From Erythrophleum ivorense (taxonomy: Eukaryota > Streptophyta > Magnoliopsida > Fabales > Fabaceae), in assembly GCA_026724425.1 (NCBI GenBank), contig JAIUCV010000001.1:1932001-1996000 (forward strand): a DNA stretch of 64,000 nt. The letters are read 5' to 3'. The translations under genes were made by a program, and so were the position numbers. Under the pieces are notes generated by a model. That model searched no databases, had not been told where the DNA came from, and saw nothing but the letters and a program-made list of their open reading frames with translations. Shown here piece by piece: positions 12,101 to 25,078 of the stretch. The stretch's first letter is position 1, and the number at the start of each line of letters is the position of its first letter.

Positions 12101-13733
12101 CAACTTGCTGAGTTCCGGAACTAATATTTCATATGATGCATCCTGCTGGTATGATGTATTAAAAGATTTATCTCGTCAGATTATATGAATTAAAATTCAA
12201 AGTTTATTAGTCCAGTTTGAGTTTGAAGTGCCATAGTACAGGATTGCTGTTAGGTCCGATGTTCCAGAAAGTAGTCAATTGTGCCAAGTGGGTTTTCTCA
12301 GCAAATGACCAACCCCTAAGTTAAGATGTGTCTAAACAGAAGCAAATTCAGGGTCATGTTTCTGTAGCCGCCTTAGGTGTAAGAAAGTTCTCTGCTCCAA
12401 GTGTTCACATTCTATATCATCAAAATAAATCCATCTTATTTTGCTGTGAAATTATCCACTGGGGCTTTATTTTGTCTTTGCTGCCCTAACATGGAAGGTA
12501 AAGTATATAATATATTCAATCTGGATTGATGGCAGTTGTGTCTATCAAGCATCATGGTAACCCATAGTCAAACCGGGCAACACCAATCCAACGTATAAGT
12601 TTGCTGTTCTTCCCTCTGACAATTTCAAGAATGGTAGATAATGGGCATGCTAGCATATTGATATTCATTATCTTTTTCACTGTGACACTGTTAACATTGC
12701 ACCTTTTACTAAAGAGCAGGTTAAATGTGTGCTAATTGTATAGTTAAAATTGTGGAGAACAAATTCTTGGTACAAGGAGCTAACATGGAAGGTAAAGTAT
12801 ATAATATATTCAATCTGGATTGATGGCAGTTGTGTCTATCAAGCATCATGGTAACCCATAGTCAAACCGGGCAACACCAATCCAACGTATAAGTTTGCTG
12901 TTCTTCCCTCTGACAATTTCAAGAATGGTAGATAATGGGCATGCTAGCATATTGATATTCATTATCTTTTTCACTGTGACACTGTTAACATTGCACCTTT
13001 TACTAAAGAGCAGGTTAAATGTGTGCTAATTGTATAGTTAAAATTGTGGAGAACAAATTCTTGGTACAAGGAGCTAATGAAAACTCATTAGAGTGAGTGT
13101 TGCAGGTGGTGGGATTTAAAGACACACCCACTTTGGTGAATTACTATTGGCTCTTTTCACCACTGGGTTGTGCAAGGAATGTACCTAAGACTTTATTGTC
13201 AGTCATAGGAAAATAGGTAGTCTTAAAAAAAAAAAGATTAAGCGAATTATGAAAAGATATGTATATCAGGTATATTTTTTTTAGTAGAATTCACTCCTGA
13301 CATGTCTTTTTATCATTGACTTGGTTTGTTTATTTTTTGTAAATTAAGTTTACCTACAAATTTTTTTGTTAGTCATATCTATCTACAAACAATCCTATGA
13401 CAATATTTGAATAGTTTTTTCTCTTAAATTTTCTAAAGAGCACCTCGCCCTTGGGAGGAATCTAGTTCTTCAATGCCCACAATCAGAGACAGTCCACCTA
13501 AAGTGGAAAACGTATCTATGCCAGTTCAATCAGCAAGGAAGACTGAAGCAAGGAAGACTGAAGAAGATGAATCCGAAGATGAAAAAAGCAGAAGAAACAA
13601 AAGAAGGCGTGAGGAGAGGAAGCAAGAGAAGCAACAGAAACGGGAAAAGCGTGAGAAGAGGCATTCTCGTGATTTGGATGACAGGAAGAAACACAGGAAA
13701 GACAAGGAGAGGAGGAGACATGATTCTGACTGA
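3884..13733 (+). CDS. MMTAG2: MMTAG2-family protein (multiple myeloma tumor-associated protein 2 homologue), 4 exons
   Basis: Coding exons 3884-3926, 5479-5568, 11589-11856 and 13439-13733 join in frame (696 nt, 231 aa) at GT-AG sites. The N-terminus MYHPTRGGVRGGRDQF and the segment ENYLGHSIKAPVGRWQKGKD (residues 28-47) are the conserved signature of this family, known in animals and plants. Residues 60-85 are Glu/Lys-rich and probably helical. GLGFSRAPRPWEE (residues 139-151) spans the last junction. The C-terminal ~65 residues are an Arg/Lys/Glu/Ser-rich low-complexity tail, typical of nuclear RNA-associated proteins. The biochemical function is poorly known; a nuclear location is inferred from the basic tail. 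Intron 2 (6.0 kb) carries a gag-only LTR element and intron 3 a perfect tandem duplication; both leave the frame untouched. Confidence 0.92.
9022..9257 (+). repeat. 5' LTR of the gag-only element
   Basis: 236-bp direct repeat of 11331-11518. It contains an expanded AAT array (about 9071-9105) and TG runs (9119-9134 and 9225-9237) that account for most of the length difference from the 3' LTR. The last base is G where the 3' LTR has A, consistent with a post-insertion change of a canonical CA end. Confidence 0.85.
9289..10083 (+). pseudogene. Degenerate gag-like region of the LTR element
   Basis: The frame starting at 9289 reads MAPETRSHLQEQ, then continues through a stop at 9433 into EKFEELPAEVDLPKEIA and FVGGL. 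This order resembles the retrotransposon gag motif of Ty3-type elements (an EY-x-x-x-F-E-x-L stretch followed by a Phe-x-x-Gly-Leu stretch). A second open stretch (9781-10083) is Glu/Asp-rich with no recognised domain. Stops at 9433, 9535 and 9757 show the frame is dead. No nucleocapsid zinc knuckle and no aspartic protease motif were seen. Sequence from 10100 to 11330 is unrecognised filler with scattered stops. Confidence 0.55.
11331..11518 (+). repeat. 3' LTR of the gag-only element
   Basis: 188-bp repeat of the 5' LTR with a contracted AAT tract. It is preceded by GCAAGGGAGAGTAT, a plausible polypurine tract, and followed by the CATAT target duplication. The end is the canonical ...TCA. 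Confidence 0.85.
12486..13073 (+). repeat. Perfect 294-bp tandem duplication in MMTAG2 intron 3
   Basis: Copies 12486-12779 and 12780-13073 appear identical base for base when read side by side, beginning CTAACATGGAAGGTAAAG. There is no spacer. Identity over 294 bp in non-coding DNA means a very recent duplication, strong gene conversion or an assembly artefact. Neither copy overlaps an exon. Confidence 0.93.
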
Positions 13734-14665
13734 TTAATATGTTACTCTTATTCTGCCCTTCTTCTCATCATTTTATGTGAAGTAACGTGTATTGTAGTTT
13801 GTTTGCATGATTTCAATATTGTATTTTGGTAAAATTTAATTTTGTATTTCATGTTGGTCAAGGCCCAGATATATGGGATGCAAATGGACTCCCCGGACGT
13901 CACAAATCTTAAGGGATGTGTACGGGATATTTATTCTGATCTGGGCTATTTACAATTATGTTTGTTATTATTTTGAATTTTTTAAGTTTAAAAGAAGCAT
14001 GATATAAGATAAAAATAGTTTTTTAATTATAAATTTTCTTGAAAAATGATGATTTTGAATTAAAAATTAAAATTTGAATCATTTGTATCATATTTGGACA
14101 ATTTAAATTTTATTTTGAAAATGAGTACAACATGCACCTCCGTAGAATGTGCAAAAAAATTTGAATGCTTAGTTATTGCCTTATATGGTTCAGCATTGGA
14201 ATTCAGTCCCCCATAAAATAATAAAGCATCGGAATTCACCATTGGGGATATCCTCTAGACTTAACATCGAAACTTTAAAATATTAAAGTCTTTAATGAAT
14301 TGTACAAACACTCACATAATATGCATAAATGTAAATTTAACCGTTAGTTTGATTCCCTACCTATGATTTATATGATTTTGGTATCAATTTGTCGTTGAAA
14401 CATTTGTGTTCAATTTTTAGGTATCTATATTTTTAGAAGATAATAATATGGTGTTAAAAGTATAAATAATGTTTGTGTTAAATTTTTATTAATGAATTTT
14501 ATAGTAATGAAAATGAGCTGTTAGAAAAATTGATGGGCTCCATTCAATAAACTCAATTCCAACTTAAATCGTAACTATTTAATAAACTAGCCGAGCTCGA
14601 ATTTATTGAACTTCAACTTGCGAGCTTCAAGAATAGGTTTCTTTTTTTTTTAAAGGCCATCAAGC

Positions 14666-14698
<33 letters not shown>

Positions 14699-15430
14699 TG
14701 ATGCACAAGTAACATAAAGAGCACACGCCACTACCCCACGGGGAAAAATTCCGCTATTAGAATGACGTGAGAATAAAGGGAGTGACCACCTACCTTCCCC
14801 AAATAGCCAAAGTGGAAAGGACAATATGGTAAATGCAACTAAGTTTTCATTTCCTATTTTATTCCCTAAATTTGGTTGAAATTTCAATTTAGTCCTTTAA
14901 TTTATTTCAAATATTTGTCAAAAATTGCCAACATGGACCCCATATGTAATTTTTTTAAAAAAAGTTTGACTTGTCGACTCTCTAGTTGGAAAATTTCTCT
15001 CACACTTCGGCTAATATTTTTACTAATGTTCCTACCTTTGTTCTTGTATGGACTATCTATGTTAGTTTTTAGTTGTCCCGAGTTTCTTTCTGTGTTTTTG
15101 TTTTTGACTCTTTAATGAAGAGCATCAACCTCATGCTTTTTCTGTGAGTGATAGGCGACTCATGGACAGAGAAGGGAGAACAGAGTAGAGACGGAGAGGA
15201 GAAAGAAGGCATTTTGTTGTCTTGTCCAACTAAGCTTACATGAGTCAAATTTAGAGAAAAATGACAAGAAGAATTCATGTTGGCATTTTTAGTTAAATAT
15301 TTGATGAGCGTAGAAAAAAAAAAGATTGAAACATTATTATAAATAAAATTAATAAATTGTAAGGGATTAGATGAAAACTTGGGTCAAATTTGTGGGACAA
15401 AAATAAGGTTATTGCCATTCTAAGAGGTGC
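13734..15430. other. Intergenic region between MMTAG2-type and AMMECR1-type genes
   Basis: Holds the 3' UTR of the upstream gene (first few hundred bases), AT-rich sequence and an (AAT)n microsatellite at 14666-14698. The open frames here are short and lack any recognised domain. Nothing else supported. Confidence 0.55.
14666..14698. repeat. (AAT)n microsatellite
   Basis: About eleven uninterrupted AAT units; likely polymorphic. Confidence 0.9.
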
Positions 15431-15743
15431 CCTTTGCTTGCAAGGAACAGAGAGAGAACAGCGAAGAAGAGCCTACTCATTCTGACTCTGTGCTCTCTCT
15501 TTCTCTCTCTTGCTTTAGTTTTTTACTTCCAGGCCAGGGGACAAAACTCTCCCTAGGCCTCTTTTCTCTCTCTCTCTCTGAGTCTGTATAATTTCAGAAC
15601 AAAAGGAAGAAAAAAAAAAAGAAGGAACAACGGAGATCAAGAATTTGAATCTCATGAAGCCTTGAATGCTGTTCATAAGAACTGCGCAAATTATTCAAGC
15701 ATTCAATCCCTCATCGAAAACGAAATTAAAAAAAAGGGTAAAA
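15430..15743 (+). promoter_or_regulatory. CT-rich 5' leader of the AMMECR1-type gene
   Basis: Runs of CT/TC (15491-15509 and 15563-15580) and A-rich sequence precede the ATG at 15744, as is common in plant 5' UTRs. An upstream ATG at 15668 is in frame with the main frame (76 nt before 15744 is not a multiple of three only if counted from 15668; the open frame beginning near 15666 does run through). The 15744 start is preferred because the family N-terminus MVSANKEM begins there. Confidence 0.4.
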
Positions 15744-18700
15744 ATGGTGTCGGCGAACAAGGAGATGGTTGTGTACTGCTTCGACACCCTCGTCGCCCAC
15801 TACAACAGTGAGGAAGCTCCTCCACCTGCCTTCGATGAGGGTCAACAGTAATAACTCTCCATCTCTTTGTTTTCGTCATATCTTCACTTTTTTTTTTCCT
15901 CCTGTATTTCTGCATGTGGTAATAAATGGGGAGGATTCTTGGATTGACACATGATTTTGATGTCATGGGTCATTGTTTAAATTTTCTGATCTGTTGAAAA
16001 TGAGAACTTCAGGGGTTATTTATTGGCTTTACTTTTCTAGATAAATTTCTCGTTTTTTCTTTTCTGTAGGTTATTTTTCCCCTAACTTCTAAGCTTGTAT
16101 AATCCTGCAGTGGGTCATCATGGTCATGGGTGACAGTGATTAAGCATTTCAAGGCCCAGAGAGGAGGATTCTATAATCTTGTCATATTTCTTGGTTAGAA
16201 GTTATAACTAACATTATTTGGCAAACATGATAAATGGAATTCAAAGCTATAGTTTTTAGACGGTTCCCATATTACTGAGTGGTTTAATGTAACAGTTGAC
16301 TCTAATGAAAATATCACAATGGACAAACGAACTTAATTTGAAAAGTTTCCGCCTTGATGACTAAATTAGCTGTGAGGATGCCTGTAGATTTTGCTATATA
16401 TTATGCGCTACAATTGTAATGGATGATTATAAGCTTCTTTATCTATGTCTCATGAATTTCTATCCCTTGATTAGATTTTGTTTCATTATCTTTGGACTTT
16501 TAGAGTGTTCACCATGCTAGCAACGTTCTATAAACTAGATCTACAAGTCTCTCTTTATGAGCAGGAACAAACTCATTGAGGCACATATACTATAGTAATT
16601 TGTGCATGTTGCTTGGTGAAGTTCGTTTCCCTTCAGAAGGAAAATCATGTATTTTCTGGAGAATGGAATTAAATTTTGGCAGAACCCTTGTTGCCAAGAA
16701 AATGAATTTTGATTGAAAAATCTACTGCTAGTGACTTTTGTATATCTTTTTAGTGAGATGCCTTAAAGGTGATTTGTAGTTCTTATTGACTTGTTGTCCA
16801 AATGGGGTGTCTTTGGTGATGAGTATTTTCAACATGTCAGTATGCATCTGCTGAATCTTAGGATGTCTTAAATTGTCCGTATGTATTGTTATAATAGGCT
16901 GTTTTTGTCTATTGTAATGATAGTCACAAAATTTCCGTCTGATTTTCTTTCTATTTAACAATTTTGCCACTGATCTATCATGATTTTGATGTGTTATTCG
17001 ATCTTGGATATATGATGTCAGAGAATATGGTCATCTGGGCTTTACATCTGGATCACTATTATGTTATTTTAATGATATATTTGTCTTGCATTTTCCTTTT
17101 TCTTTAACATTATTTTAATGGCATGTGTTTCATATAAGTGCACTACTGTTAAGGAACGAATTGTTCTTTGCCAACGCAGGACCTGGTTCCTCAGGATCTG
17201 TAAACAAGATGATTTTCACCTTTGCCATTTTATTTTAGATTTTGGGGAGGAAAGATATTTACCTCTTAGGCCTGTTTTGTTTCAAGTCCCTTCCCCCTCC
17301 ACCCCAACCACAAAAGAAAAAAAAAAAACAAATAATGATATTATTTTCTTATTTTGGATTTCATAAAAAGGCTTCCAATAGTTAGTTGAAATTCATGTTT
17401 GCATATATATTCATATAATCTGAAATTTTGATTAATTTCACTCTTCAGAAAATAACACTTTCAGAAGATATCCACACTTTTTATAGTGTTAAAATTTTAT
17501 TTGTAGATTCTACTCAACATCAAAGCATACAATTGAGCTATAATCATGGAAAATAAAATTGTTCTATCCATCTTGTGGAAGTGTGGAACATGATGCCTTT
17601 CGAATATAATTTAGTTCTTGCTTTACTTGTTGTATTTGGTGGAAAATTTCCTAATTAAACATTGAAATGTTGACCATAGAAGGTTGAAATTTTCCAAAAA
17701 AATAAAGTGACAGAACTACTCTAGTTTTTTGTTAATTTGTTTTCTTTTGCTTTAATTCTTTCATTCAAGGAAACTAGTAATTTTTGAGGGAAAATTGATT
17801 GTTTTCCTCCTTTTTCCTTCTCTTTTGGTTACTTAAAAATTAAAAAACTCAATGTGGAAGCCACTTCTCTGTGTTTAGTCTCTCTACTCTGTGGAGTGCA
17901 CTGTTTGATTAAGAAAATATTCTGAGGGTATTGGATATCAGTCCATCAATACTGGTGTCCCTTGTGGGGTCCTGTAGAGCATATGATTTGTGGTTCTGTT
18001 AGAAATCTGTTTTAATGTTTTCCTTCAGCCCTAATTCTGTCAATCATAACGTGTTGTTAACTCTATATTTGAACAATAACCATAAGTGTTTCTATGTAAA
18101 ATGTGATCTTCCCTTTGGAACAACATCTTTGGTATATATGTTTTCTTGTAAATCTGCTATTTTGTTGTATGGATGATTATCTAGAATGTGTTTATCTTAT
18201 GCTTTGGTAAATAAGGTGGTTTAAGACTTGTTAAGTATATTTTTAAGAAAGAAAATATTTGCATCTCTTGTTGAAGTGGAAATACTTTGGTTCCAGCCCA
18301 TTGTTTGTTACTTGGAAGAAAGTGGTGAATGGTGGGGAGCCTCGTCTTCGAGGATGTATTGGAACTCTAGAAGCATGCTGCTTGATTAATGGCTTCAGAG
18401 ATTATGCGCTGAACAGGTCTGCTGATGTAATTATGCATTTTCTTTGATATTTACATAAACTGCACTTCCTTGCATTATAAAACTACCGTTTCTGTTCCTC
18501 ATGGATTGAGAAGGGAGTTTACTTCTCTTTGGGTGGAATTGTGTTACTTGCATCTATACTTGATTTCTAGTTTTCTTCTTTTTTGTTATTATTTTTTACA
18601 TGATTCTTGTTGCATTGGCAGAGAGAATGCAGAATGAAAGCTTGTGTAGACTAGGGTACAGCAAGAGAGATACTTTGATTAGGTGGGACATTTGATGTGA

Positions 18701-21700
18701 GTCTTATTCTGAGGCTTGGTTGGGTCCGCGTAGATTGGTGTCTGAAAATATGCTGTTGAAAAATGTTTGCGGTATGCTTGTTTAGATATAGATCCTGTTT
18801 CACATGGTAAGGTGATAAATGAAGAGCAAAGTCTCCAGCAGAATAGTTAGCATGCAAAGATAGCCTTAAATGTCATTCAAGCAAGTTTTTGGTTTTTTTT
18901 TTCTAGCAGATATCCTTCTTTTTTAATTTTTGTGCTCTTTTGACTGGTGTGATATAACTGGTGAAGGCTGTTTCATGTATCGGTAAAGTATATCTGAGCA
19001 GTGATGCTCCTTTCCCATTTCCCAATAACCATCTCTTATCTATATTATCCTTCATCTCATAAAGAGCCTATTATCGGATTCTATGCTCTCTGTTTGAACT
19101 CTTTTTCAATTATCTTATTGATGATGTATCTCATGTCATGGGTTAATTAATATCTTGAAAAAAGGTTATACAGAATGATTTAGCTCTGGATAGTTGCAGG
19201 GTATTCTCATGCAACACGCTAACACACATTGTTAATGGGCTTAGCTTCTGCTATTTTTTCCCTGCTAATTGCATTTAGAAAGCTAAGGTTCTTCTAGGTT
19301 TAAGCTTTTGTTTTGTTATGCTTAATTTGTAAAATCAATTTTAATTATCTCACAGAAATGTTAACAAGAAATAAGGTATTAATTCTTAAACTATGTGATA
19401 AATGTTATCAGAACAGTGGGACCTATTTTATTTCCGCAGTTCATGAATACAGGGTTTTGTTGGAAGAAAAGTTGAAGGATTTGCTTTTATTTCCTTGTTC
19501 TACAATTGATTGACCATCAATTCATTCCCCACTCCTTCACATTTGCTCTTTGCAATATCTTGCAGTGCTCTCAGGGATCGCAGATTTCCACCCATACAGG
19601 CTAAAGAATTGCCTCATTTGGAGTGTACAGTCTCTATTCTTACTGATTATGAAGCTGCTAACCATTACCTCGATTGGGAGGTATGTGTTGATTTATTTTT
19701 TTTATGTAAAGCTGTCAGAAAGAGTCTAAAGTAATATTTAAGCTGTATAGTGATCTACTACGTCTTGTCTAATTTTGGTGTAATAATCTTTTACATAATT
19801 ATGACATCATCTGGTTTGACCATCAGTTGAACCTGTCCAACTGTGACACTGCAATCTTCTCAGTTCAATTTTTGGTCTGATTTTTTGTAACACCGTATGC
19901 TATTGAATTTGGAGATAGCAGTTCTCATTATAGATGCTCTTTATAGCGAAGGCCTAGTTCGTTTTGTTGTTTTGAAAAAGAATAATTGACTGCAAAGCTG
20001 ATAAGAATTCTTGGTGATCTGTCCTTATCTATCGCTTTCATGATGCTTTGAACATCTAAATCTCACGACAGAAATTAAACCAGTAAAATTAACATATTAT
20101 GTAATCCATTCATAAATCATACTTTTTTGTGTCCTTATGAGTTTACATTTTACAGTATATGGTTATCCAAACTCTAGCATTACTCAATATTATCTAACTT
20201 AAGATGGATGAAAGATTATGTTTTGTTTTGTTTAAGATCTGCTTATATATAATATAAAACTTGATTAAGAAATTCAAAGTGGAGGAAGGGTAAAAATTGT
20301 CTTTTGATCAGGGAGAGGAAATTGAGGTTATAAAGCATCTGAGTTGGAACTCTAGGCCAAACTAGGAGATTTTCATGTTGATAAAACACTAATATTGAGT
20401 TCATTAGAGTATGCCTTGATGGAAAATTCTATTATTTTTTATTAATGTTCCTCTCCTACACTTTATATGATATCTTAAAAATATAAGATGCTGCACAAAT
20501 AATGATCCATATGGAAAACTTTTCTTTTATTTCTTTAAGGATTAATTTGAAGAGGAAAACCAGGGAACAAATTCTATTGCTACATGGTATGCACATTATA
20601 CATATTTGATGTCCGAGTTTCTGCTGATAATGATATTTTCTCTTTAGTGGCTATACTAACAGTGTAATGTGAATTGTTTATATAAAATTGTGGATGAGGT
20701 TGAGTATTTCAAGTATAGAAAATGTTAAGGTGCCTGACAATGTACAATCAATGCAAAATATATTCTTAAATCATGGTTTTGCATTTGTTTTGCTTTTTGC
20801 GCGTTTAGATTCTACTGGGTTTTCTCGCAGATAGGAAAGCATGGTATAATTATTGAGTTTATTGATCCCGACCATAACACAAGACGAAGTGCCACATACC
20901 TGCCCGAAGTAGCTGCCCATGAAGGTAGCTTAGCTTATGTTCACGATTAAACTTTGTTCTACACGTTGGAAAGTGAGTTGAAGTTGCAGTTAAAAAGATT
21001 ATGATCCAGCTAATACAAAGATGCCATAACTTGTCAGACTTTTAATACCTTTATTTACAAACTCAACTTTAGTAACCAAAGAAAAGATAGATAAAGAAAA
21101 AATAAGAGTGCCCTCGTTTTGGTTTAGTTTTTATTATTACTTTCAAAAGCATTGTTAACTTTTAGTAGTTGGTTGAGGAATTATGAAAAAGAAAAGAAGT
21201 AGAAAATTAAACTAAGATGGAGTATTCAAGTTTTTGTAATTTGGGCAGGTAAGATGAAGAAACTTCCTCTTTATGTTTTTAACTTACTTACAGGGAGGTT
21301 CTAAATAAGTTAATAAAAATAGAAATCCGGTCCATAACTACAATTTATAACAGAATAATTAAGTATTTTTTTTCCTTCTTTCTTGTTCTTCTATCTACAT
21401 ACAAAATAATTATTTTGAGTGGACCAAACTATTAAGCTTTTGATAAAGCTGCAATGTTCGTGTTTACCCATCATTTAATTTTCTGATTTCTGACAACTGC
21501 AGAGGTAGTCCTATAATTACTGTCCATGGGAAGTCCTCAACAAGAGTTTTTATGAAATTCTTTGTAAAACGAAATGTCAAGGATTTTACACTCAGCGTTA
21601 TGAAATCATCTGTTGGTGATCTATTAATATACCTAAGATTTTCCTCTTTGACATAGTTTCAGTTTACCTCTAATTGCTTGATTTATAGTGAAATATGGGT

Positions 21701-21947
21701 GAAAACCAACAATTCCTTGTGTCTGTATACTTTGGTTTTAGGTTGGACAAAAACAGAGGCCATTGACTCTTTGATACGCAAAGCAGGCTACAATGGCCAA
21801 ATCACCGAGTCACTCAGGAAGCGGTTACAGCTGACTCGTTACCAAAGCACCTTATTTACCATGCCCTACAGTGAATATGTTTCCTATGTGAAGGAGACAA
21901 GAGGTGAGGCTCCTTTTATTCTTGGGGCTAAGCCGCATAACTATTGA
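15744..21947 (+). CDS. AMMECR1: AMMECR1-domain protein (At2g38710-like), 5 exons
   Basis: Coding exons 15744-15847, 18297-18416, 19566-19680, 20831-20924 and 21742-21947 splice in frame at GT-AG sites (639 nt, 212 aa). The protein begins MVSANKEMVVYCFDTLVAHY and carries the hallmark AMMECR1 motif RLRGCIGTLE at residues 51-60. It continues with SALRDRRFPPIQAKELP, YLDWEIGKHGIIIEF, TYLPEVAAHEGWTK and ends near SEYVSYVKETRG. The domain fills nearly the whole protein, as in the plant orthologue. AMMECR1 proteins occur in all domains of life; their biochemical role is unsettled, and a soluble location is expected since no signal peptide or membrane segment is visible. All conserved blocks are present, so the gene looks functional. 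Confidence 0.95.
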
Positions 21948-23330
21948 TTTTTACAGACAATCTTTGCTAAAGCTGCATTGCTTGTCTGGACGAAAGAATT
22001 CCTATAGAAGATAAAATTGTCTATTGGGTTGGATCTGATTTGTTTCTCTAGCCCAAGCTACTGCAGTAATTGTTGCAACTCTTAATTCTTCAAATTCATT
22101 TGATTTTGAAGAAACTTATTATTTAACACTGAACTCAGGTTCTGTGATTGTCTACTATCACCTAATTCAGCAGCTCAGGAAGGCTGCAGAACTCTTGAAC
22201 TGTTATTTGTAACTCTTATCAATGACTGAAATTTCAACTCTTTTCTTATACTTCCTTCTAGGCTATTTATAGTTTTTTTTTTTTTAAATTTGAGTAAAAA
22301 TGTCCAAAGTTGTGCAAGCAAAAGGGACAGAGCTTTGTGATGTGGGTTGGAGAGTCTGGAATGTCAAATAGGAACTAGAAGAATCACTTAGAGGCCGATT
22401 GGTAGCAAAATTCTCTTTCTTTCTTACTTTTTGCAATATCTATTATGCTTTTATTATTATTATTCAACAATATTTATCTTTTAAAATTATTTTCTTAAGT
22501 AAAGATATGGGGATTATTTCTTATCTATTTTATTTTATTTTATTTTTAATTTCCATATCTAATATTATGTATACCAAACGAGATACTTTTGCCTCCTTTA
22601 GGTTTTTATGTCAGACAGGACTTGCATGAAGCTTTTAAGTGTTTGTTGTTAGTTTTTTTTATAGACATAACACATGGTGGCGTTAAAAAATCCAGTTCTG
22701 TGATGTTGAGTTAAAAACAAGAGAGTAAATTAATTATTTTCTATAAGATTATTCTCATCTTAGTTTGGGTTTTTAAAGATAGTCTCTAAGTTTAGTTCCT
22801 CAATCAAAATGGTTTTGTACGTTAAGCAAAGTCTTAATCACTTAATATATTAGCTGATATGGCATAAACAGAAGTTCACGAGGCCATAATTGATGATTTG
22901 GATTTGTCCAGGTATTAATCTTCTTCGAATAGAATTATTTTGCATGATTGCTCAAGCCCACCTAGTCTAATAAGATTATTAAAATCAGGAAAAAAACAAT
23001 GTTGATTGGGGAAAATATACACATGAACAATTCTAGATCGTCGGGTAATGGTTATATGAGTTCCTATATATGGTATATTAGTTAGTTTGTTAAGTGATTA
23101 TGATTTTATCCAACAAGGTGTGAGGGCTTCTTTTGATGGGAGAAAAATGATTGGGGATTAAATTAAGATATTTTATAGGACCAAAAGGAGGAAAAATTGA
23201 TTTTTTATGATCAAGTTATTAATTTATTCAAAAAAATCTACTTATGTTTTTATTGAAAAATATAATTGAAAATATTTAAAAAGTGTACCAAAATTATATA
23301 TATTTTTTAATGTTGAGACTCGTGCCATCT
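21948..23330. other. 3' UTR and intergenic DNA downstream of the AMMECR1-type gene
   Basis: The first ~250 bases are probably 3' UTR. The rest is AT-rich with no coding signal; a 76-codon open frame around 22399-22629 is low-complexity Phe/Ile/Tyr-rich and is not supported as a gene. Confidence 0.5.
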
Positions 23331-23341
23331 AGTTTTAAATA

Positions 23342-23722
23342 AGGAAAAATAAAAAAGTTCTTTTATAATTTTGGGTCACTGGCAAAAAAGTTCGAGATTT
23401 CAAAATTGAAAAATAAATCTCATAATTTTCACATTTCAAAAAATAAGTTTTTCTATCTTTTTTTTTTAAAAAAAGATGTTAACTCAAATGTTATGTCAAG
23501 CTTTCCTATAATTGAAGAGGTAAGCTTCAAATTGTTTTTAATGTCAGTATATTCACCAAAAATTACCAAAAAAAGTTATTTTTCAATTTCACTCCAAATC
23601 TTTACGATAAATAGATAAAAGAAGATTTATCTATTGAAATGTTAAAGTCTAAGAAATTAATTTTTCATTTTGAAAGTTCAAGGAATAATTTGTAATTATT
23701 TTAAAGAGTTTTTTTATTTCTT
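23342..23722. mobile_element. Inverted-repeat (MITE-like) element, ~380 bp
   Basis: The left part (23390-23425, TTTCAAAATTGAAAAATAAA) is the imperfect reverse complement of the right part (about 23650-23690, TTAATTTTTCATTTTGAAAG). The outer arms (AAAAAAGTTCTTTTATAA on the left, the AAAGAGTTTTTTTATT block on the right) also pair. No coding capacity. Arms tens of bases long in a short AT-rich unit suggest a MITE or small fold-back element; target duplication not resolved. Confidence 0.5.
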
Positions 23723-23964
23723 TTAAATATTTCGCTAACTTTTCTTTGTTTAATTCTTCATAATACACTACCCTTCGTGTTAGAAGATATCTTCTTATTC
23801 TCAAAATATTCTTTTCCCCTTGTGTTCTGTTGTTGACATAGGAATTGCTGCTTCAATTTTGTCAATTTCTCTATACAAGGAGTCAAAATATGATAGATTT
23901 TAGGTGAAATCTACTAAACCTTTCTTACAAAAGTGAGTTTTAAGATTTGAATACGTACAATTGT

Positions 23965-24175
23965 ATTAGGATATGTTTATAAGGAGGAAGAGGGGGAAAA
24001 AAGGTAAATTTTCTATTTTAATACTTTTTAGTTATATGTATTTAAAATATGTTTAAAATGAGAAGATTGAATACGAAGAAAACATATTTAATTAAATACA
24101 AATAAAAAAATAAAAATAAAAATTTTTATTTCTTTTTTCTTTTTCTTTGTTCAAACATATTCTCAATCAGAAACA
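23965..24175. mobile_element. Short MITE-like element with TATGTTT...AAACATA ends
   Basis: Left end AGGATATGTTTATAAGGAGG and right end CTTTGTTCAAACATATTCTC are imperfect inverted repeats about 210 bp apart, with purine-rich DNA inside the left end and pyrimidine-rich inside the right. Similar ends are seen at 45505-45722. Probably a non-autonomous DNA element. Confidence 0.45.
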
Positions 24176-24287
24176 TTTTTCTCAAATCATGTGAATTCAC
24201 ATGATTGAAATTTTTTAATAAAATATTACATGCAGCCGTGTGCGTGTTTCTTAATTTTATAAATTAAAAGTACGAAATTAAGTAACT

Positions 24288-24320
<33 letters not shown>

Positions 24321-25043
24321 TAATGTAAACAAGAAATTCCAATCCAACTGCTAAACAAGTTAAAATTTGCTTGGAACAGGTTAGCCAGGGTGAGACGAAA
24401 GAAACCATTTAAATACTTTTCCACAATAGTTTTTTTTTTTTCTCTGGGGACAATGCTTAATAGGATCCTTCTATCATGCTACAACACAAGTTAAAAAAAA
24501 GAAATTCTGGTTAATTTTTATTTATTAAAAAAATAAATAGACTAAATTAATTAATTATATATATGTATATATATGTGTGTGTGTGTGTATAAACATAACA
24601 TACCTCTCTCCAACAATTAAGATTCATGTATATTGATATGTTCATATATCAATAATTATCTATATATATATATAATCTCTCCATCACATATATTAATTTT
24701 TGTGCATCATTCGTTCCCCTTGATCGTGAGACAATGTTCACGGTTCCAATGTTAAATAGGAGTGCAATATCTGTCCCTCGTACGATAGAAATAGTAGCTT
24801 TTAGTTCTATCAAATGAAGAGAGAAAAAGAGTATTAGAAAAATTATGATAGAAAAGAAAAATAGATCCTCTATTGCGATAAAACCGTGTTGTTATAGTGA
24901 AAAATATTTTTTCCAAAAAAAAAATAGTACTATAATCCCCCACACAATAGAAGATCTCCCCTTGACAAAGAAAAGCATTAACAGACAATTGGATGAGGTG
25001 CAAATTCAATTTTAGCCTTTGCATTTATGCATAAAAAGTCGAA

Positions 25044-25045
<2 letters not shown>

Positions 25046-25075
<30 letters not shown>
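25046..25075. repeat. (TA)n microsatellite
   Basis: Uninterrupted TA dinucleotide run; likely length-polymorphic. Confidence 0.9.
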
Positions 25076-25078
<3 letters not shown>

